The position numbers were made by a program, and so were the translations under genes. A DNA stretch of 64,000 bases from Candidatus Liberibacter europaeus (GTDB lineage Bacteria > Pseudomonadota > Alphaproteobacteria > Rhizobiales > Rhizobiaceae), in the NCBI GenBank assembly GCA_003045065.1, contig PSQJ01000002.1, positions 186,001 to 250,000 on the forward strand, written 5' to 3'. The notes beneath the pieces were generated by a model that saw only the letters and a program-made list of their open reading frames with translations, was not told the DNA's origin and did no database searches. Position 1 is the first letter of the stretch. Each line of letters starts with the position of its first letter. Below are positions 19,153 through 27,326 of this stretch, one piece after another.

Positions 19153-20097
19153 ATGCAGGACTATAAAGCAAGATCAAATTTAGAAGAACGGATTTTAAAG
19201 CTCTCTATTGCAGTAACTATAATAATTGGTTCAATGAATCTAATCATCGGGTATGCTTCGGGATCTTCTTCAATTATTTTTGAAGGATTATACTCATATG
19301 TAGATGCGGTCATCACAACACTGTCTTTATTTGTTGTCGTTTTAATATCACGATATGCTTTAGAAGTCAATTTTAATAGAAGAAAAAGGTATTTTCAATT
19401 TGGTTTTTGGCACTTAGAGCCCATGATTATAGCCTTTAATTCAATAATGCTAATCTTTGCAATATTATATGAATTAATAAAATCTATGATATCCATTATG
19501 TCAGGTGGTAATGAACCTGCCTTTGGTCTGGTTGTAGTTTCTTCTATTATAACATCACTCATATCTTTTACGATGGGCATTTACGAAAACAGGTACAATC
19601 GCAAGATAAAATCTGATTTTATATCAGTAGATGTCAAAGCTTGGATCGCTTCTGGTGTTATTTCATCTTCTTTTATTGGTGCTTTTTTATTTGGTATGTT
19701 ATTAAAGGATGGGTTATATCATTGGATTACTCATTATATTGATCCTATTGTTTTAGTTGCGATGTGTTTGTTTATTTGTCCCTCAACGATTCGTGCGATG
19801 AAGCGATCATTATTCGAGATATTTCAGATGACAGCACCTGATTTTGATATGCAGGTGAAGAATGCTATCTATCCAATTGTTGTCCGGCATGGATTCCTTG
19901 ATTTTTATACATATGTTACTAAGATGGGTCGTTCTCGTATTATAGAGATACACTTGATTGTTCCACTGAATTATCCGATCAGAAGCATAGCATCTCTTGA
20001 CTTAATAAGAAGCGAAATAGGTGATGCTATTGGTGGATTTAAAGAGGATAGGTGGCTTACTATTTCGTTTACAACACAGCAAAAGTGGGCAATTTAA
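19153..20097 (+). CDS. Cation diffusion facilitator family transporter
   Basis: A 314-residue membrane protein with about six helices and a short C-terminal cytoplasmic domain, the CDF layout. The second-helix metal motif appears as EGLYSYVDAVITTLSL, with Ser and Asp where many zinc exporters have His/Asp, and the helix-5 motif as SVDVKAWIASG. CDF proteins export Zn, Mn, Fe or Co against protons; the metal here is unknown. It diverges from sodB, consistent with metal or oxidative-stress handling, though this is only contextual. Confidence 0.85.
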   Translation: MQDYKARSNLEERILKLSIAVTIIIGSMNLIIGYASGSSSIIFEGLYSYVDAVITTLSLFVVVLISRYALEVNFNRRKRYFQFGFWHLEPMIIAFNSIMLIFAILYELIKSMISIMSGGNEPAFGLVVVSSIITSLISFTMGIYENRYNRKIKSDFISVDVKAWIASGVISSSFIGAFLFGMLLKDGLYHWITHYIDPIVLVAMCLFICPSTIRAMKRSLFEIFQMTAPDFDMQVKNAIYPIVVRHGFLDFYTYVTKMGRSRIIEIHLIVPLNYPIRSIASLDLIRSEIGDAIGGFKEDRWLTISFTTQQKWAI

Positions 20098-20456
20098 TTT
20101 TTGTAATTATTAATAGTTAATGGATAAGTTTCGTTAATGATGTTAATATTATTTCTCATATATTGTGAAAAACTAAAAGAACATAAATTTTCTATTATAC
20201 ATGAGTAAAGTTAATCTAATTAGTTTTGTTTTTCATTTTCTAAACCAGACGAATCACAAGCGCCAAAATTATTCTATCATTTTATGGAAATATCTTGATT
20301 ACCAAATCTCAAAATTAATCAGATCCTATCTTTGGTTAGGTGAGAGTATTAAGTAATTTGCTTTAAGTGTTTTACTGTCAAAGTTGTGTTAATAGTTAAT
20401 AGTTAAATTTTATAATAGTGCACAATTTGATTAATATTTTAGATGTCATACGTTTA
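20098..20456. other. 359-bp spacer between convergent genes
   Basis: AT-rich sequence between the CDF transporter and the DUF475 gene, which end toward each other. No gene, tRNA or convincing terminator is seen. Confidence 0.4.
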
Positions 20457-21527
20457 TTATATTTGTTTTTTTGTGAGGTGATTTCTACGACTATAAATTG
20501 ATGATAAAATTGATGAAACAATTAATATAACGCTGCTTGTTCCCGTAAAGACTTCAGGAACCTCTATGATAATTTGTAAAAACATTACTATGGAAAGAAT
20601 GATGATAGCATAGAATGCGCCGTGCTCAAGATATTGGTATTTGCTCAGAATTCCTTTTTCAAGAATCAAAAGAGTTATGGAGCGAACATATACCGCTCCA
20701 ATTGCAAGCCCTATAATTATGATGAAAAAATTTTTTGTGATTGCAAATGAACTTATAACCCCGTCAAAAGAAAGATTAGCATCAATTATTTCAAGATATA
20801 AAAAAAGGCTAAAACCATATTTCCCCTGTCCAATAATTATTTTATGATTATCTTTTGACATAATATATTCTAGAAAATTTATAGCATAGAACGCCATCAA
20901 TGCAAAAATAGAAGAGTAAATCAATATGTAAATATCTTCTATGGATAATCTATATGAGATTCCCAATATTGATAATAAAACTATAATGACTTTTGACCCC
21001 CTAATTACTGCAAGATTACAGATAGGATGTTCCACAAATTTAATCCAGTGAATATTTTTTTTCGTATCAAAGAAAAAACTAAGACCTACCATCATCAAAA
21101 ATGTGCCACCAAATCCTGCAATTGGTAGGTGTGCATCAGTGATAATTTTTAAGTAGTCTTGTGGATGAAAAACAGCAATATTTATTGCTTCGATTGGATT
21201 TATCTTTCCTAAGATGCAAACAATCATTACTGGGAATATTACTCTCATGCCAAATACAGCGATCAGTATTCCCCAAGTAAGAAATCTTTTTTGCCAAATA
21301 AGAGACATTTTTTGTAGATTTTTTGCATTAAGAATAGCGTTATCGAAAGAAAGAGATATTTCCATTATTGCTAATATCATGCACACATAGACTGTTTTAA
21401 TTGTTCCAGATATCGTTTGAGTTGTTTCCCATCCAACCCAAATACTTAATAAAGCTCCAATTATCGTAAAAATAATAGCCCAGCGACAATAATAGATAAT
21501 ATCTGTAAGAGATGTATTTTTTTTCAT
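20457..21527 (-). CDS. DUF475 (TerC-like) integral membrane protein
   Basis: A 356-residue protein with about nine or ten hydrophobic helices. The element EISLSFDNAILNAKNLQKMS (about residues 56-75) and the later YLEIIDANLSFDGVISSFAIT in two parts (residues ~247-267) match the acidic, presumed metal-binding repeats of the TerC/DUF475 superfamily, here DUF475. TerC-type proteins are tied to tellurite resistance or Mn/Ca handling; a precise substrate is not known. The gene stands alone on the minus strand. Confidence 0.85.
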   Translation of the reverse strand: MKKNTSLTDIIYYCRWAIIFTIIGALLSIWVGWETTQTISGTIKTVYVCMILAIMEISLSFDNAILNAKNLQKMSLIWQKRFLTWGILIAVFGMRVIFPVMIVCILGKINPIEAINIAVFHPQDYLKIITDAHLPIAGFGGTFLMMVGLSFFFDTKKNIHWIKFVEHPICNLAVIRGSKVIIVLLSILGISYRLSIEDIYILIYSSIFALMAFYAINFLEYIMSKDNHKIIIGQGKYGFSLFLYLEIIDANLSFDGVISSFAITKNFFIIIIGLAIGAVYVRSITLLILEKGILSKYQYLEHGAFYAIIILSIVMFLQIIIEVPEVFTGTSSVILIVSSILSSIYSRRNHLTKKQI

Positions 21528-22046
21528 TTAAATTTTGCAAAAACCATTTTTAAATAGTAAAAATTATCTTGGTATAATAATGTAATAGTTAAAATATATT
21601 GCTCAAGGATACTAATAATATTTCATAATTACAAATGTTATTTATAAAAAATGTGATAACTTGATGGTACTATTTTAGACTTTTCACAACACAAAGAGAT
21701 TATACTAATTATCTCTGTTCTGTACGTTTTTATTTATCAGACTATAATTTTATCGCAATCCAAGCACTAATTGGCTTTGTTATTCAAGCTTACTAAACCT
21801 ACCAGAGGGGTAATTTATTTTCGCAATTATTTTTTTATAAATTAACTTTCATATCTTTAAAGACAATGATATTTTTGTAAAATATAAGATCAAATAGAGG
21901 TATTTATATCATTTAATTAGTTAATTTAATGATATGGGTAGTGAAACAAATTTGCAATTATTGTATATGTAGTTGTGGTTAGGCGCCAGACTTTTTATGT
22001 TACGGGCGTGTTCTATTATTTGAAATTTTAGGGAGATATTTTTTTC
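21528..22046. other. 519-bp spacer upstream of yajC
   Basis: Divergent intergenic region between the DUF475 gene and yajC. No ORF, tRNA or riboswitch was recognised. It presumably holds both promoters; a GGGAGAT ribosome site precedes yajC. Confidence 0.4.
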
Positions 22047-22376
22047 ATGCTGTTTACGAAAATTTACGCACAATCAGATGCGCTATCTGTAGAATCAATT
22101 ACCTCACCTATGGAAATGGTTATTTTATTTGTTGTTTTAGCATCAGTTTGGTATTTTTTGCTTATACGTCCACAACGTCAGCAGTTTAAAAGACGTGAAG
22201 AGGTATTAAATAATTTGCGTAGAGGAGATTATGTTGTTACTGCAGCTGGAATCACAGGTAGAGTAACTAGGATTTTGGATAATTCAGAAATAGAGGTAGA
22301 AATATGCGATGGAGTACGCGTTCGTGTTATTCGATCATTCATATCCGAGGTTAGGTCAAGATCTGAATCTGTATGA
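22047..22376 (+). CDS. yajC: YajC, preprotein translocase accessory subunit
   Basis: A 109-residue protein with one N-terminal membrane helix (about residues 23-41, ending in LLIRPQRQQFKRREE) and a small cytoplasmic domain containing GDYVVTAAGITGRVTRI, the YajC signature. YajC associates with SecDF and SecYEG. In many rhizobia secDF follows directly; here 456 bp of non-coding DNA follow. Confidence 0.95.
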   Translation: MLFTKIYAQSDALSVESITSPMEMVILFVVLASVWYFLLIRPQRQQFKRREEVLNNLRRGDYVVTAAGITGRVTRILDNSEIEVEICDGVRVRVIRSFISEVRSRSESV

Positions 22377-22832
22377 GCGTTGAACAATAAAATATCTACT
22401 TTCCCAAGTATTTGTTCTTAGCCTATCGAAAAATAGGTTAAGTATTTTCGAGTATAAACCTATCTAAATATTATATTAATCATAATGTGCTTGATGTTGA
22501 TCAACTAATTTTAACTGATTTTCAACTTATATTCTTGGCAAAAAATGTGCGACTCAAAATTTTTATTTGATTTCAATTAGATTATATTACTCATGAAATC
22601 ATATTTGGTAATTTAGCGTACAGATGTAACATCATATGGAAGTAAAATTAAGTTTTGTTCTTAAAAGATTAGATTTTTTCTATAAAACAAATTTATAATT
22701 AATGACATACTATTTTAGTTAATGTTTTATTAATGTTAAGTCATTGATTTTAAATTGTTTATAAATATGTAGTAACTTATTTATGATTTTTAGTTTTCAG
22801 TCATAATTGCATTATGATTTTTAGGAATATAA
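22377..22832. other. 456-bp spacer between yajC and the CCA-adding enzyme
   Basis: AT-rich, no gene recognised. A short hairpin CCTAT-CGAAAA-ATAGG follows yajC at about 22421-22436 but lacks a T-run. No SecD-like fragment was recognised. Confidence 0.4.
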
Positions 22833-24089
22833 ATGGTATCAATTGCTCACTGTAAATGGTTTTGCGACCCTGATTTTTCACGTATCATGTATTTACTCAA
22901 TCAGGGAGGCGATACATCTTGTATTGTGGGAGGTGCTATTAGAGATAGTTTAATGAACATTGATGTGAGAGATGTTGATATAGCAACGACGATATTGCCC
23001 AATATTGTGATGAAAATTTTTTCTCAAACTTGTTATAAAGTAGTTCCAACAGGAATTGCTCATGGAACTGTTAAGGTAGTATTACGTGATAAATCCTTTG
23101 ATATAACAACTTTGAGAAGTGATTTTATTACTGATGGACGTCATGCAAAAGTTGTTTTTACTCGTGATTGGTATGCTGATTCTATCAGAAGAGATTTTAC
23201 TATTAATGCTTTATATGCAGATCAGAAGGGTAATATCATTGATTATGTAGGAGGTCTGAATGATATTATGAATCGCCAAGTGAAATTTATTGGTGATGCA
23301 CGTAGTAGAATTAGAGAAGATTATCTTCGTATTCTTCGATTTTTTCGATTTTTTGCCCATTATGGTAAAGAAAGCATTGATCTTGATGGACTGGAAGCGG
23401 TTGTGCATACTAAAGAAGGTTTAAAAATCCTTTCTGTAGAACGTATATGGTCGGAAATAATGAAATTATTGGAAGCTAAAAATCCAATTTGTGCAGTTAT
23501 GCACATGCGTGATAGTGGCGTTCTACAAGAAATATTTCCTAATATATACGGTTTTTCCATTGATAGATTGTCATTAATTATTGCAGGAGAAAAAAATTTT
23601 GGATGGCAAATTGATCCCTTGATTCGTTTTATTGCTCTAATTTCTTTACGAGACAAGCAATCTATTTTATCCATGTTAAAGAAATTATCTTGTTCTCGTA
23701 AAATAAAATACTTTTTTGCTTCATATCTCAAATTTAATATTTGTGAGAATATTTCAAAAAAAGAGATTGATAAATTGCTTTATATTTACGGAAAAGATGT
23801 ACTAATATCAAAATTAAAAATATTTTTATCATTAAATTATAGAAAACTTGATGATAAATATACATACAATATTACGAAAATTATTGATGATATTCCTTCT
23901 TGGAGAAAGCCTGTTTTCCCGTTAACAGGAGATGATATATTAAAATTAGGAATAACACCTGGAAAACAGGTAGGAGATATTTTATCATATTGTAAAAAAG
24001 AGTGGATAAATTCTTCCTTTCAATTATCTTATAAAAGTTTGCTCAATCTTATGAATGAATTGGTAAAATCACCTGATAAGGGCAAATAA
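22833..24089 (+). CDS. CCA tRNA nucleotidyltransferase / poly(A) polymerase family
   Basis: A 418-residue class II nucleotidyltransferase that adds or repairs the 3' CCA of tRNAs. The head domain has GGAIRDSLMNIDVRDVDIAT (the GG, RD and DxD catalytic signature, residues ~33-52) and SIRRDFTINALYAD. The neck element REDYLRILRFFRFFAHYG is typical. The tail is variable. The encoded CCA on the tRNA-Lys in this window means the enzyme would mainly repair that tRNA. Family annotations often call it PcnB; the context supports CCA addition. Confidence 0.93.
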   Translation: MVSIAHCKWFCDPDFSRIMYLLNQGGDTSCIVGGAIRDSLMNIDVRDVDIATTILPNIVMKIFSQTCYKVVPTGIAHGTVKVVLRDKSFDITTLRSDFITDGRHAKVVFTRDWYADSIRRDFTINALYADQKGNIIDYVGGLNDIMNRQVKFIGDARSRIREDYLRILRFFRFFAHYGKESIDLDGLEAVVHTKEGLKILSVERIWSEIMKLLEAKNPICAVMHMRDSGVLQEIFPNIYGFSIDRLSLIIAGEKNFGWQIDPLIRFIALISLRDKQSILSMLKKLSCSRKIKYFFASYLKFNICENISKKEIDKLLYIYGKDVLISKLKIFLSLNYRKLDDKYTYNITKIIDDIPSWRKPVFPLTGDDILKLGITPGKQVGDILSYCKKEWINSSFQLSYKSLLNLMNELVKSPDKGK

Positions 24090-24319
24090 CAACATATATC
24101 CGTTATAAAATCTATTATAATATCGGCATAATATTGTTTGGTTGACTATTTATAATTAATTTTTGCCATAAAATCACTATTTGCATAATTGCTTAATGAG
24201 TTATTGCAGGTGATATAATTTCATCCTGTTTTAATTAGATCAATTGATTAAGTTCAGAAAAAAACAATTTTTATCCCCCCTGCATTGTTTCGAAAAAATC
24301 ACTTTTTATTAAAAGAACC
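24090..24319. other. Junction spacer before the prophage remnant
   Basis: 230 bp with no ORF. It contains a C6 run at about 24275. No tRNA or clear attachment-site duplication was found, so the left edge of the accessory island is not defined. Confidence 0.3.
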
Positions 24320-24796
24320 GATTACAACATCGCTTCTAGAAGACAGATATTCATAATACTATTGCAGCAGATACTGATCCAAAATCTAGAGGATGATCTT
24401 AAAATAATACGTAATTTGATGTTAAAAAATGGCTTTTAGAAGGGGTTAAAGCATATCAAAATAGATGTGCAAGTTTGATATCCCTGAATTTTTCCTAAAA
24501 GCAGTAGAAGAAGTGCGTGATTCATTAGACATTCATCAAAAATGTATTGATGAATGCTGTGAAGTAGGGGGGGGGGAGCTTTTTATAAGAATTATTTTTC
24601 TGAATTAACAGCAAGTTATAATACCTTACCCAAAGAAAAAGAAAATTTCCTTGTATAGTTTAAAACAGGAATGATTATCAAAAACCTTAAAATTAGTGGA
24701 TTTACACATGGATGAAAACGGCAAGGGGTAAAAAAACTAATCATGAGAGAAACTGTTTTTGTGAAAGCTTTAAAATGCCAAGGATCATGTTTTTAA
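24320..24796 (+). pseudogene. Remnant of phage/plasmid P4-type primase-helicase (C-terminal part)
   Basis: Fragments in different frames read as the C-terminal region of a D5/P4-family primase: ...AADTDPKSRG, then WLLEGVKAYQ (24430-24459), then IPEFFLKAVEEVRDSLDIHQ with a following KCIDECCEVG (about 24480-24569), then YKNYFSELTASYNTLPKEKE (from 24584). Frames shift between the second and third blocks (one base missing) and again at a G10 tract (24567-24576). In-frame stops occur at 24656 and 24713. These enzymes open and prime phage or plasmid replication; this copy cannot make a functional protein. The 5' part is missing. Confidence 0.75.
24567..24576 (+). repeat. Homopolymeric G10 tract inside the primase remnant
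   Basis: Ten consecutive G in very AT-rich DNA. The flanking conserved primase blocks would be in one frame if the tract had 8 or 11 G. Such tracts are prone to slippage and sequencing error. Confidence 0.9.
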
Positions 24797-24942
24797 GATG
24801 AGATGGTAATAAAATATGTGAATATTAGATTATTGTGACAAAGAGGGTGAAAATTAAATCAAAATCGACATCGACACTAGGTAGAGAATAGAATTATCCA
24901 TTACATGGTAAATTAATTGTAATTAAATTAAATAGGAAAATT

Positions 24943-25353
24943 ATGAAAAGAATATATGAATTATTCATTAGTCATGTGTGGAGTAAATCAGGAGAATATA
25001 AAAACCTTGTAAATCTTCTAGATTGTAAAAAATATACTAACTTTAATTATCATGAAGTTCCTGAAGACTCTCCTATCAATTCCGACAATTCGGAATATAT
25101 CAAATCAGTACTTAGGAAACGTTTAGATATTGCAGAAATTGTACTTGTCCCAGCCCACGTTTCTGCCACTAATAGCGATTGGGTTATATGGGAAATGGAT
25201 ACAGCTGAAAAAAATAATGTACCTATAATAGGGATAAAACCATATGGCGGCAAAAATATATCAATGGAAGTAACAAGTAGAGCTAAAGAATGTGTTAATT
25301 GGAATACGAAAAGCATCGTGGATGCCATAAGAAAGCATGCTATTAGTAGATAA
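24943..25353 (+). CDS. Orphan ThsB-like TIR-domain protein (DUF1863/MTH538 TIR-like)
   Basis: A 136-residue protein made of one TIR-like domain. It matches the Thoeris ThsB family along its length: LFISHVWSKSGEYKNLVNLL (residues 7-26), HEVPEDSPI (38-46), AEIVLVPAHVSATNSDWVIW (64-83), the conserved acidic WEMDTAE (83-89) with E84 where TIR NADases place the catalytic Glu, VPIIGIKPYG and the end VNWNTKSIVDAIR. ThsB uses NAD+ to make a signal that activates ThsA in anti-phage defence. No ThsA-like gene is in this window. There is no signal peptide or membrane helix. It follows the primase remnant by 146 bp, with AGGA before the ATG. It could be prophage cargo, a defence relic or an effector. Confidence 0.8.
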   Translation: MKRIYELFISHVWSKSGEYKNLVNLLDCKKYTNFNYHEVPEDSPINSDNSEYIKSVLRKRLDIAEIVLVPAHVSATNSDWVIWEMDTAEKNNVPIIGIKPYGGKNISMEVTSRAKECVNWNTKSIVDAIRKHAISR

Positions 25354-25460
25354 TTTTTATATATTGTTGATGTTTATACATTTAAATAATTGATTTTTAT
25401 TTGTTTTTACTTCTACTCCCTTTCCTCTTTTCCAGGGATCTATGGATATAAAAATCAAGG

Positions 25461-25721
25461 ATGCAACACGCCGAGTACGAACTAATGCCTAAATATGTTC
25501 TATTTGCTCATTTGGTATATATTTCTGGTGGGATATCTCGTGGTATTATGATTTTTTTATATAATTCTAGTTTTTCGCAATGTTTTGAAAATAAAGCACT
25601 TCATGAATTACTCATGCGCAAAATATCTACATATGTTATAACTAATCCTAACATTGCTATTTTAGATATGATTTCTTATACTAGGAGAGTTTATAATTAT
25701 AATATCTTTGAAATTGACTAA
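25461..25721 (+). CDS. Small hypothetical protein upstream of dapB
   Basis: An 86-residue frame ending 11 bp before dapB, so possibly cotranscribed with it. AAGG lies right before the first ATG; a second ATG at codon 9 (25485) is an alternative. The N-terminal half is hydrophobic (YVLFAHLVYISGGISRGIMI) and might be membrane-associated. No family is recognised. It could be part of the accessory island, a remnant of a larger gene, or a real lineage-specific protein. Confidence 0.4.
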   Translation: MQHAEYELMPKYVLFAHLVYISGGISRGIMIFLYNSSFSQCFENKALHELLMRKISTYVITNPNIAILDMISYTRRVYNYNIFEID

Positions 25722-25731
25722 GAGATAAAGT

Positions 25732-26577
25732 ATGCAAGAACATCCAATGAAAATAGCCGTTGTGGGTGGCGGAGGTCGTATGGGTAAGTCTTTAATTAAA
25801 GTAATCCATGAAAATCCTTCTGTCGTATTACAGTCGGTTATAGTAAGAAAGGGGTCTTCCCTTGTAGGTAAAGATGTTTCTAGCGTTATAGGAATATCAC
25901 CGATTGGTGTGAAATTTTCTGATGATATTTCAAAATCATTGCAATCTATTGATGGTATTATTGATTTTTCTTCTCCCGCATGCACTTTGGAAACTTTAGA
26001 AATTTCCTCTAAAATGAATCTAGTGTATGTTATTGGTACTACAGGTTTTTCTTTGCAAGAAAACGAGCGGATTAATTCTTTTGCATTACATTCTAGAATT
26101 GTAAAATCTGGAAACATGAGTTTAGGAATAAATTTTTTGAGTCTATTGGTAAAATTTGCTGCAAGATGTTTGCCTGCTAATCACTGGGATTTTGAAATTT
26201 TGGAGATGCACCATCGTCATAAATTGGATTCTCCGTCAGGAACAGCACTTTTCCTTGGAGAGGCAATAGCAAATGGTCGAAATTCAAATATTTCTGATAG
26301 TTTTATGTTAAATCGTAATAAACAGGATTGTGTTCGTGAAGAAGGATCTATCGGATTTGCGACCTTGCGAGGAGGATCTGTGGTAGGGGAACACTCTGTC
26401 GTTATTGCTGGAGAGGGAGAATCAATAATGCTATCACATAGTGCTTATGACCGTTCTATTTTTGCCCGAGGAGCTGTTACTGCTGCAATATGGGCGTTAT
26501 CTAAAGCGCCAGGCTTGTATTCTATGTTAGACGTTTTAGATTTTGGCGTGTTTGGTAATGGTAAAATTAATGAATAG
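25732..26577 (+). CDS. dapB: DapB, 4-hydroxy-tetrahydrodipicolinate reductase
   Basis: A 281-residue enzyme of the diaminopimelate/lysine pathway acting after DapA. It has the nucleotide-binding [16 protein letters not shown] at residues ~7-22, [10 protein letters not shown], the substrate-binding [16 protein letters not shown] (catalytic His and Lys) and a C-terminal [20 protein letters not shown] in the dimer domain. The start may be 25732 or the ATG at 25747. It overlaps gpmA by 8 bp. Confidence 0.97.
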   Translation: MQEHPMKIAVVGGGGRMGKSLIKVIHENPSVVLQSVIVRKGSSLVGKDVSSVIGISPIGVKFSDDISKSLQSIDGIIDFSSPACTLETLEISSKMNLVYVIGTTGFSLQENERINSFALHSRIVKSGNMSLGINFLSLLVKFAARCLPANHWDFEILEMHHRHKLDSPSGTALFLGEAIANGRNSNISDSFMLNRNKQDCVREEGSIGFATLRGGSVVGEHSVVIAGEGESIMLSHSAYDRSIFARGAVTAAIWALSKAPGLYSMLDVLDFGVFGNGKINE

Positions 26578-27196
26578 AACGCTTGTTTTAGTTCGTCATG
26601 GTCAGAGTAAATGGAATAGTGAAAATCTTTTCACTGGACTATGTAATCCCCCTCTCACATCTTTAGGAGTTAATGAAGCGATAGCAGTTGGAAAGAAATT
26701 TATTGAGCATGGAATAGTTTTTGATGCTGCGTTTAGCTCATCTTTAAAAAGATCTCAAGATACTTGTCGGTTGATTTTAAAGGAAGCTAATCAAGAAAAT
26801 ATTCAGCCGATTTGTAATGATGCTCTCAATGAACGGGATTATGGCGATTTATCTGGCATGAATAAAGATGATGCTCGGAAAAAATGGGGTGATCATCAGA
26901 TAAATCTTTGGCGTCGTTCTTATGATATATCTCCCCCAGGAGGAGAAAGTCTTAGAGATACAGTTGCTCGTGTATTGCCATATTACGTCACTTCTATTTT
27001 GCCGATTGTTCTGCAGAATAAGTCAGTTCTTGTGACAGCTCACGGTAATTCTTTGCGTTCTTTGGTTATGGTTTTGGATAGAATAACTGCAGATAGTATT
27101 GTGAATGTGGCTGTAGATACGGGAGAACCTATTGTATATCAGCTATCTGCGGATTCAACGGTGATTTCAAAAGTAATTTTCCATAAAACTAGGTAG
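26570..27196 (+). CDS. gpmA: GpmA, 2,3-bisphosphoglycerate-dependent phosphoglycerate mutase
   Basis: A 208-residue glycolytic enzyme interconverting 3- and 2-phosphoglycerate. The phospho-His motif [10 protein letters not shown] (H10 from the chosen start), [11 protein letters not shown] and the second catalytic His in [10 protein letters not shown] are intact. The frame is open 9 codons farther upstream, but the ATG at 26570 gives the family N-terminus and an 8-bp overlap with dapB. The overlap suggests coupling of the two genes. Confidence 0.96.
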   Translation: MNRTLVLVRHGQSKWNSENLFTGLCNPPLTSLGVNEAIAVGKKFIEHGIVFDAAFSSSLKRSQDTCRLILKEANQENIQPICNDALNERDYGDLSGMNKDDARKKWGDHQINLWRRSYDISPPGGESLRDTVARVLPYYVTSILPIVLQNKSVLVTAHGNSLRSLVMVLDRITADSIVNVAVDTGEPIVYQLSADSTVISKVIFHKTR

Positions 27197-27201
27197 TATG
27201 G

Positions 27202-27229
27202 AATGTTTTGTATATAATGTTTTGTATAT
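27202..27229. repeat. Perfect 14-bp tandem duplication between gpmA and polA
   Basis: AATGTTTTGTATAT occurs twice without a gap (27202-27215 and 27216-27229), just after the gpmA stop in the 130-bp spacer between convergent genes. Confidence 0.9.
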
Positions 27230-27326
27230 TATGTGCGATATAGTTTTTTACCATTTATATAAAAGTTTTTTGTGAATGCTTATCAGGTTTCTATAGTATA
27301 AATGTAATTTTACTAACAAGGGTTAT

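Noticed and set aside
24090..25460. CRISPR array or complete defence island
   Set aside because: No regularly spaced repeats and no cas, ThsA or other defence genes beyond the single TIR protein.
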